Shown piece after piece: positions 58,528 through 64,000 of a stretch of DNA of 64,000 nucleotides. A model generated the notes under the pieces. The model ran no database searches and was not told where the DNA came from. It saw only the letters and a program-made list of their open reading frames with translations. The number at the start of each line of letters is the position of its first letter. Position 1 is the first letter of the stretch. The translations under genes were made by a program, and so were the position numbers. The DNA comes from Phycisphaeraceae bacterium (GTDB lineage: Bacteria > Planctomycetota > Phycisphaerae > Phycisphaerales > SM1A02), in contig SHAP01000001.1 of the NCBI GenBank assembly GCA_004213555.1, positions 124,001-188,000 of the forward strand, given 5' to 3'.

Positions 58528-61500
58528 TCACTCAGGCCGTGAATTCGCCGGTCGACCGGCAACCCACGCCAATCCGCCCAGCACGTGCTGTTCAAATGCT
58601 GGCTCAGAGAACGTCGCTTTCGTGTGCCCAAGCGCGGTGTAGAAGCTTCGACCTCCATCGAATTCGTGCGACCAAGCCATCGGATGCCAAGGGCCTGTGC
58701 GTCCACCGGAATACGTGTTTTCATCAATACGCAAAAGGCAATTGCAGCCTTCATGCGGGCCTTCAGATTGAAAGTCATACCACTCGTCGGTCCGAACCCA
58801 GGTTGGACCAAGATGAGCCGTCGCGGGATGCCCATGATCCATCACGACCAACCGAGCTGGCTGAACGGCAGGATGGCACCGGAATCGCGCTCCCACCAAC
58901 CGGCCAAACCAATCCCACTCGTGCTCGGTGTCAGAAGCAGCGTGGACCCCCAAAAATGCACCCCCGGATTGGTACCAAGATTGAAATGCCGCCTGCTGCT
59001 GGTCGTTCAGAACATCACCAGTGGTGTTCAGGAAGACGACCACATCAAACTCTGGCAAAGTTCGACGATTGAACATGGAGGATTCTTCGGTAGACGTGAC
59101 CTGAAACCCATGCTGTTGCGCCAAACGTCGCAAACACACATGGCCCTCGGGAATGGAGTCGTGTCTAAAGGTTTGGGTTTTGCTGAACACCAGCACCCTC
59201 AACCCCGCGACTGAGGGCATTTCGATTTCATCATCAACGACGACCAGTTTGAGCTCTGAGAGTGTGCACCCATCATCCTCTTCGCGACTGAGCGGTCCAA
59301 AAGGTTTCGCCGGTCGGTTTCCTGCGTCGATGGGTTCGTAGACCACACTTGACTGCACAATTTTACCGTTCAAACGCATTTCTTTGAGGCAAGCCGGAGC
59401 CAAGGTTCGGCCCTCAGGATCAAATCTCGGGGCGCGGAAGATGGCTTCGATGTGATGTTCTTCTGTCTCATCTCCATCGAGCAGCATTTGCGGCAGCGAG
59501 TATTGGCTTTGAAAAGCCAACCGAGGCGTCTTGCCGCTTTTGCTCGTGAATGTGGTCTCAAGTCGGGCGTCGCCATGGTCGAATGCGTTGAGTGCTGAGA
59601 GAGCTTGCAGGTCCACTTCATACGCCCGAGGACCTGCAGGGATGCGATTCAAGGTGTACCACGCTTCTTGGGACCAGAGCGCTTGACCATCTACGCTTTG
59701 TGGATCCGTTCTAAGATGCACGACCGATCCCTCTCGGAGGCCGGGGACTTTGAGTCGAACCGAAAGACCGTCATCTGATGCGATCGCCTCGCTGGCCACC
59801 AAACGCTGCTCCTCACGTTTTGGCCCGCCGTATTGCGCGGTCGCGTGGTACCTCCACTGACGCAAGGAGAAATGATCTGGATTGCCCAACCACGCCCGAT
59901 CAACCGGCTTGGTGAAGGCGATGCTGAACCCATCAGGAAGGGCATGCACCGAATGGATTTCAAAGGTGGTGATCCCATTTGGTGTCAGTCGTTGCAGACC
60001 AAATCGGGTGCCGTTCCAGCTCCAGTTGCCACTGGAGCCCGTTCCTCCCGCGTACAAGCAACCGTCTGGCCCCCAAAGAAGACGATTGACACCACACTCC
60101 AACCCTTGGGTAAAACGATAGACAGCCCCCTGGACTTCCCCTTCAACCTCTTCAAGTTGTACGCGGCGGATGCCGCCCATCGTCAATTCGCCCAGAAAGA
60201 ATTGCCCCGCAAAGGGGCCATCGGGAATTTCCAAAGGTGTGGTCGGTGAGTTCGAGATTTCATTTTGGGGAAGCCAAATCGCAGGAGGGGATTCTCCGTT
60301 GGTGTCATACCGACTGCGATAACCTCCCTCTGGATATCGCTTGCTGGAGGCCAACCCGTTGTAATGACCATAGAACTCTTCCGGTTGCACATGCACCAAC
60401 TTGCTGGTCGGAAGCCAAGCTCCCTGATTGTCGGCAACATAGATGTTTCCATTCTCGCTGACGCCAATCCCATTGGGGGTGCGAAATCCTCCCGCGATGA
60501 TTTCAACTTCTCTTGATTTGGAGTGGATGCGGTACACCGTCCCGCGATTTGGGGGGTTGGGTCCGTTCATTGAGACCACCGATCCTTCAACCCGGTCGGC
60601 TTTGATGGTGTTGTTGAAGTAAATCGCGGTCGAAAGGGTTCCGTAGATCCAACCTTCATGTTCCACCAAGCCGAAGGAGAAGTGATGGTAATTGTCCCCC
60701 ACCCATGGCTGGGCGAAGACTTCACGAGACTCGTATGTCCCATCACCATTTTCATCCCACAACCGATCAATACCCTCACGGTGCGAAACAAAAATTTCAC
60801 CATGCACAACCACAACACCGCAGGGGTCGTGGAAGTCATCTGCAATTTTTTCAACCGTCACATCAGACCACGTCCCACCAACGGCACCATCAAGAATCCA
60901 AAGGGTCCCATTGGTCGCTTGACGAAGTACCCCATTGTTGTTGGGCGTAAATGTAGACAGCAACAAGCGTCCGTCCTCGAGAAACGCCATACCACCTACC
61001 GACGGTTCAAAACCTTCAGGCCGGAGACGCTCGACTTCCCAGCTCGGGTGAACCCCCGACACCACAAGACCATCTCCAGGACGGAGATTTTGACGCCCAT
61101 CAAGGTACTTTTTGGGACCTGGTGAAACCACTCGGGTCACGCCTCTTTCGGTAAAAAAGACATCGGGCGGCACCAAGACAAAATCTTGGCTCTCTGGCGT
61201 CTTCCATTCCAACCGGAGGGATTCTTCTCCATCGCGCTCAAACATTCTTACGAGAATGGAATGCATGCCCGCAACCAAACGAACCGATCCTTGTTTGGCC
61301 TGGGCGGGGTGGATGCCATCATGGTCGATCACCAAAGTGTTCTCGATTTGAAGTTGCGAGCCATCATCGCTGGAAAGCGAGAAGATGTATTCACCTGGTG
61401 CGGTGATTTTGATCAAGCCACTGACTTCAGCCACGAAATAGTCTGGTGGAGATCGAAAACCACTCGCATTGTGGAAGTTGACTTCATCCACCTTGCAATC

Positions 61501-61653
61501 CACATTCGGTGTTTGATCGGGCCCAATCTCTGCCAGAAATTCGATTGGTCGGGCAACATCCCAAACCCTCAAGGTGAGTCCGGATTCGTACCCTGGATCC
61601 TCGACCGGATTTATCAAGCCCAGAACCACCAGTATCCCCATCGTCAATGCCAT
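58528..61653 (-). CDS. Giant secreted PA14 - sorbosone-dehydrogenase propeller - ThuA protein
   Basis: From ATG 61653 the 1041-residue protein has a hydrophobic start (MALTMGILVVLGLI). Residues about 25-175 resemble a PA14 carbohydrate-binding domain (FVAEVSGLIKITAPGEYIFS, SSDDGSQLQIENTLVIDHDG). About 200-560 is a PQQ-type glucose/sorbosone-dehydrogenase beta-propeller (GGMAFLEDGRLLLSTFTPN, DDFHDPCGVVVVHGEIFVSH, GGFRTPNGIGVSENGNIYVA, NRLLWGPDGCLYAGGTG). The end, from about 800, is a ThuA-like domain (VLVFSKTQTFRHDSIPEG, FLGVHAASDTEHEWDWFGRL, GRSFYTALGHT). Such proteins are common in planctomycetes and are thought to break down sulfated or complex glycans. ATG 61878 gives a longer frame without support. 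Confidence 0.87.
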   Translation of the reverse strand: MALTMGILVVLGLINPVEDPGYESGLTLRVWDVARPIEFLAEIGPDQTPNVDCKVDEVNFHNASGFRSPPDYFVAEVSGLIKITAPGEYIFSLSSDDGSQLQIENTLVIDHDGIHPAQAKQGSVRLVAGMHSILVRMFERDGEESLRLEWKTPESQDFVLVPPDVFFTERGVTRVVSPGPKKYLDGRQNLRPGDGLVVSGVHPSWEVERLRPEGFEPSVGGMAFLEDGRLLLSTFTPNNNGVLRQATNGTLWILDGAVGGTWSDVTVEKIADDFHDPCGVVVVHGEIFVSHREGIDRLWDENGDGTYESREVFAQPWVGDNYHHFSFGLVEHEGWIYGTLSTAIYFNNTIKADRVEGSVVSMNGPNPPNRGTVYRIHSKSREVEIIAGGFRTPNGIGVSENGNIYVADNQGAWLPTSKLVHVQPEEFYGHYNGLASSKRYPEGGYRSRYDTNGESPPAIWLPQNEISNSPTTPLEIPDGPFAGQFFLGELTMGGIRRVQLEEVEGEVQGAVYRFTQGLECGVNRLLWGPDGCLYAGGTGSSGNWSWNGTRFGLQRLTPNGITTFEIHSVHALPDGFSIAFTKPVDRAWLGNPDHFSLRQWRYHATAQYGGPKREEQRLVASEAIASDDGLSVRLKVPGLREGSVVHLRTDPQSVDGQALWSQEAWYTLNRIPAGPRAYEVDLQALSALNAFDHGDARLETTFTSKSGKTPRLAFQSQYSLPQMLLDGDETEEHHIEAIFRAPRFDPEGRTLAPACLKEMRLNGKIVQSSVVYEPIDAGNRPAKPFGPLSREEDDGCTLSELKLVVVDDEIEMPSVAGLRVLVFSKTQTFRHDSIPEGHVCLRRLAQQHGFQVTSTEESSMFNRRTLPEFDVVVFLNTTGDVLNDQQQAAFQSWYQSGGAFLGVHAASDTEHEWDWFGRLVGARFRCHPAVQPARLVVMDHGHPATAHLGPTWVRTDEWYDFQSEGPHEGCNCLLRIDENTYSGGRTGPWHPMAWSHEFDGGRSFYTALGHTKATFSEPAFEQHVLGGLAWVAGRPANSRPE

Positions 61654-61828
61654 ACAGGGAACATACCCCCATGAAGATGACCGTCTTGGGCCTTGGTGGC
61701 AAAAAATGGACCGGAACAACCCACAAACCGCAAAATTCCCCCCTTCAGGGTCGGATTCTGAGGCAAGTGTCTTAAAGTGTAGATTCGCCGTAAGACGATG
61801 CTTGAGCAAGGCAAAATGGAGTTTGACC
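61654..61828. promoter_or_regulatory. Divergent promoter region of the giant PA14 gene and kamA-like gene
   Basis: This 175-base gap between two divergent starts must hold both promoters. No strong -35/-10 pair was identified on either strand. GGAG (61813-61819 area, in AATGGAG) is 8 bases before the plus-strand ATG at 61829. Confidence 0.4.
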
Positions 61829-63247
61829 ATGAGCACAAAACACATCCCAACGGAACGTGAGTCCGCCTTTCTGGACACGGTTCAAGACATCCGCCACGAG
61901 CGCGAAATCATCAACGGTCTTGCACCATTCCTCAACGACAAGGCCCCAGAGGACATGCTGTCTTTTTACACCGAGGATGAAGTGGTCAAACTTCGGGTGC
62001 TGAAAGACACCGAGCGGGATATTGAGTCTCGCATGCCAGTCAAACTGACCCGTCACTACTACGAGTTGGCGAAACGGAGCAAGCCCATTCAGCGGATTGT
62101 GAAAGCCGACCCGGACGAAACCAACGACATGACCGGTTCAGAAGATCCCGGCAACCAAATGGACTACAGCCCCGTCGAAGGACTGCTGCACAAGTACGAG
62201 ATGGGCCTCATGTACGTCGTATCAACCTGCTCGGCCCACTGCCGATTCTGTTACCGAGAAGAATTGATCGCCCGCAAAGAAATCGAGCGTCAAGACGGCA
62301 CCAAAGCGAAGAAGGGTCTGGCCAAGATTCCTGCTGTGGTGGCATACATCAGGGAGTTCAACGAAAAAGTAGAAGCCAATGGCGGGCGGCATCCAGATTG
62401 CGGACGCGAGAAGCTTCGAGAAATTCTGCTCTCTGGCGGCGACCCCATGGTGCTGAACAATGCCAAATTGGCCGCCTGGTTCGGTGCATTGGCCGAAGCG
62501 GGAATCGAATCTATTCGTGTGGGCACCAAAGAAATGGCTTTCTATCCCCAGCGATTTGATGACACCTTCTTGGCCATGCTCGATCGGTTCCACGAGACCT
62601 ATCCTGAAGTGGGTATGCACTTCATGCTGCACTTCGAACACCCCGATGAAATCTTGGCCAAAGACGACAACGGAAACTACATCAAAGACAACAACGGCTT
62701 CTTCCAGTGGGTTCCTGAAACCGGGAAAGCCATGCGAGGTCTGACGTCCCGTGGCTGGCTTAGTGTGGAAAACCAAGCCCCAATCATCAAGGGCATCAAC
62801 GATGACCCCGAGGCCATCCGCACCCTGCAACGAGAGTTCAAGCGTGCCGGCGGAGAAAACCACTACTTCTTCTGCGGCCGTGACATCGTGGCATACAAGT
62901 CATTCAACGTGCCGATCGAGTCGGCATGGAACATCTTGAACGAGTCCCAAAAGGGTCTTTCGGGCGTCGAATGCCACGCCCGAATGTCCATCACGCACTA
63001 CAAGGGCAAGACCGAAGTCTCCGCCGTCACCAACGAACCTATCCCGGGATTACCAGGTAGCGAGAATGGTGTGGTCATCATGAAACTGCTGCGAAACTCC
63101 CACAGTGCGCCGGACCGTGGAAAAGTCTGCATCGTGGGACGCAATCCCGATGCCATGTGGTTCGACGACTACGAAGATCGCGTCTTGTACGACGAAGCCG
63201 GACTGTTTGAGTACACCCGTGTTAAGAAAGACGCTCCAAAGGGATGA
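61829..63247 (+). CDS. KamA-family radical SAM aminomutase (lysine 2,3-aminomutase-like)
   Basis: The 472-residue protein has a radical SAM cluster CSAHCRFC (about 133-140; CxxxCxxC) and SGGDPMVLNN, the PLP-dependent KamA/EpmB pattern, followed by TKEMAFYPQRFDDTFLAM and MHFMLHFEHPDEI. The CYREEL context differs from classical lysine 2,3-aminomutase (CRHCTRR) and from EpmB (CRYCFRR). The protein is about as long as B. subtilis KamA. Substrate lysine is plausible but not proven. ATG 61829 is preceded by GGAG at 8 bases. It overlaps the CoA-transferase gene by 4 bases, so they form an operon. Confidence 0.87.
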   Translation: MSTKHIPTERESAFLDTVQDIRHEREIINGLAPFLNDKAPEDMLSFYTEDEVVKLRVLKDTERDIESRMPVKLTRHYYELAKRSKPIQRIVKADPDETNDMTGSEDPGNQMDYSPVEGLLHKYEMGLMYVVSTCSAHCRFCYREELIARKEIERQDGTKAKKGLAKIPAVVAYIREFNEKVEANGGRHPDCGREKLREILLSGGDPMVLNNAKLAAWFGALAEAGIESIRVGTKEMAFYPQRFDDTFLAMLDRFHETYPEVGMHFMLHFEHPDEILAKDDNGNYIKDNNGFFQWVPETGKAMRGLTSRGWLSVENQAPIIKGINDDPEAIRTLQREFKRAGGENHYFFCGRDIVAYKSFNVPIESAWNILNESQKGLSGVECHARMSITHYKGKTEVSAVTNEPIPGLPGSENGVVIMKLLRNSHSAPDRGKVCIVGRNPDAMWFDDYEDRVLYDEAGLFEYTRVKKDAPKG

Positions 63248-63954
63248 TCAACAAGCGGATGCCGAACGCGGCCGAGGCCGTCGCGGACATCCCCGACGGA
63301 GCAAGCATCATGGTGGGGGGATTCGGCGAAGCCGGAAGCCCCATTGAATTGCTTCATGCGCTTATCGATCAAGGCGCTGAAGATCTCACGATCATCAGCA
63401 ACAACTGTGGCAGCGGCGAAGTGGGCTTGGCGGCCCTGTTGAAAGCCCGCCGAGTGACCAAAGTGATTTGCTCATTCCCCAAGACCGCCAACTCGACCGT
63501 CTTTCCTGAGTTGTACCGAGAAGGCTTCACTCAACTTGAACTGGTGCCCCAAGGCACTTTGGCCGAACGAATTCGAGCGGGAGGAGCAGGAGTCAAAGCG
63601 TTTTACACCCCAACCGCAGTGGGAACCCCTTTGGCCGAGGATAAGGAATCCCGCGATTTCGACGGCCGGACTTACCTTCTCGAACACGGGCTTACCGCCG
63701 ACTTCGCTTTGATCAAAGGTCTCCATGCCGATGAACATGGCAACGTGATTTACAACAAGACCGCCCGAAATTTTGCCCCCGTTATGGCGATGGCCGCCCA
63801 CACGAGCATTGTGCAAACTGCGAAGGTCTCTGCTCCGGGTGAACTGGATCCCGAGGTAGTGGTGACACCTGGCATCTTTATTGACCGGGTGGTGGAAGTA
63901 CCACACCCCGCCCACGAATCAGAATTGATTGCTGCCGGAGTCAGCTACCCATGA
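63244..63954 (+). CDS. 3-oxoacid CoA-transferase subunit A
   Basis: The 236-residue protein is the alpha subunit of a class I CoA-transferase: DGASIMVGGFGEAGSPIEL near the N-terminus, NNCGSGEVGLAALL, GTLAERIRAGGAGVKAFYTP (typical of AtoD/ScoA), GKS-type DFDGRTYLLE, and DFALIKGLHADEHGNVIYN near the end. It transfers CoA between acetoacetate (or a 3-oxoacid) and succinyl- or acetyl-CoA. ATG 63244 overlaps the KamA-like stop (ATGA). The combination suggests that the KamA-like enzyme and the CoA-transferase act in one amino-acid degradation route. Confidence 0.93.
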   Translation: MINKRMPNAAEAVADIPDGASIMVGGFGEAGSPIELLHALIDQGAEDLTIISNNCGSGEVGLAALLKARRVTKVICSFPKTANSTVFPELYREGFTQLELVPQGTLAERIRAGGAGVKAFYTPTAVGTPLAEDKESRDFDGRTYLLEHGLTADFALIKGLHADEHGNVIYNKTARNFAPVMAMAAHTSIVQTAKVSAPGELDPEVVVTPGIFIDRVVEVPHPAHESELIAAGVSYP

Positions 63955-64000
63955 GCACCTCTGTTCCAGTTCAAGGGTGGGGTCGAGAAGCCATGGCACG
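63951..64000 (+). CDS. 3-oxoacid CoA-transferase subunit B, N-terminal fragment (truncated by window edge)
   Basis: The ATG at 63951 overlaps the previous TGA (ATGA), and the visible residues MSTSVPVQGWGREAMAR match the usual start of subunit B (W-x-R-E-x-M-A). Only 17 residues are present; the reading frame continues past the end of the window. Its identity is supported by the regular A-B gene order. Confidence 0.75.
   Translation, partial: MSTSVPVQGWGREAMA

Overview
The window looks like a chromosomal segment of a Gram-negative-type planctomycete, most probably class Phycisphaerae. This rests on family content, not on a marker gene. Seen here: a FlgI-like lipoprotein without flagellar neighbours, DUF1573-ankyrin, PA14/sorbosone-dehydrogenase/ThuA and DUF2092-like/thioredoxin-like fusions, two secreted proteins with VPSP...RRR (PEP-CTERM-like) tails, KDO8P synthase and a TonB receptor (outer membrane), and stand-alone MEMO and DUF3553 proteins. 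Genes are dense on both strands, with many 4-base ATGA/GTGA overlaps. No insertion sequence, prophage, rRNA or CRISPR array was found.

Layout. 1-5.8 kb: unidentified gene end, rhodanese, cdsA, zinc-ribbon coiled-coil protein, then nrdR divergent from thrS-infC (infC appears to start at AUC). 5.9-9.6 kb: MATE exporter, an MDR-dehydrogenase-like protein, HEAT lipoprotein, metallo-beta-lactamase-fold hydrolase. 9.6-14.5 kb: toroid protein, trmL, glyA, secreted endo/exonuclease-phosphatase-fold protein, ogt, tRNA-Val(UAC). 14.5-21.3 kb: FlgI-HEAT lipoprotein, smc, two small proteins. 21.3-24.1 kb is the most unusual stretch: a receiver-less AAA+ sigma-54-type activator, a terminator, spaced TGTCGCA boxes, a strong -24/-12 promoter match, a small pseudo-receiver-like protein and a 71-bp tandem repeat with hairpins. 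24.1-32 kb: operon with amidohydrolase, pncC/cinA, folK and a thioredoxin-fold protein lacking its cysteines; lipoprotein-TlpA pair; esterase, glutamine amidotransferase, DUF1444. 32-46 kb: kdsA, M32 carboxypeptidase, DUF1573-ankyrin, MEMO, dtd, degenerate uracil-DNA-glycosylase-like protein, DUF2617, sod, TPR protein, outer-membrane protein, 2-hydroxyacid dehydrogenase, DUF6580, RlmK-like methyltransferase and two related secreted proteins. 46.8-55.8 kb: purT and a six-gene metal-uptake locus (DtxR/MntR regulator, binding protein, ATPase, two permeases that both carry DtxR-like C-terminal domains, TonB receptor). 55.8-64 kb: serine hydrolase lipoprotein, FucP-like MFS, giant PA14-propeller-ThuA protein, then divergent kamA-family radical SAM gene overlapping 3-oxoacid CoA-transferase A and B genes.

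Two systems deserve attention: the putative sigma-54 cassette at 21.8-24.1 kb, and the metal operon whose two channel subunits each end in what looks like a DtxR metal-sensing/dimerisation domain. Function calls come from motif recognition by eye; no homology search was run.
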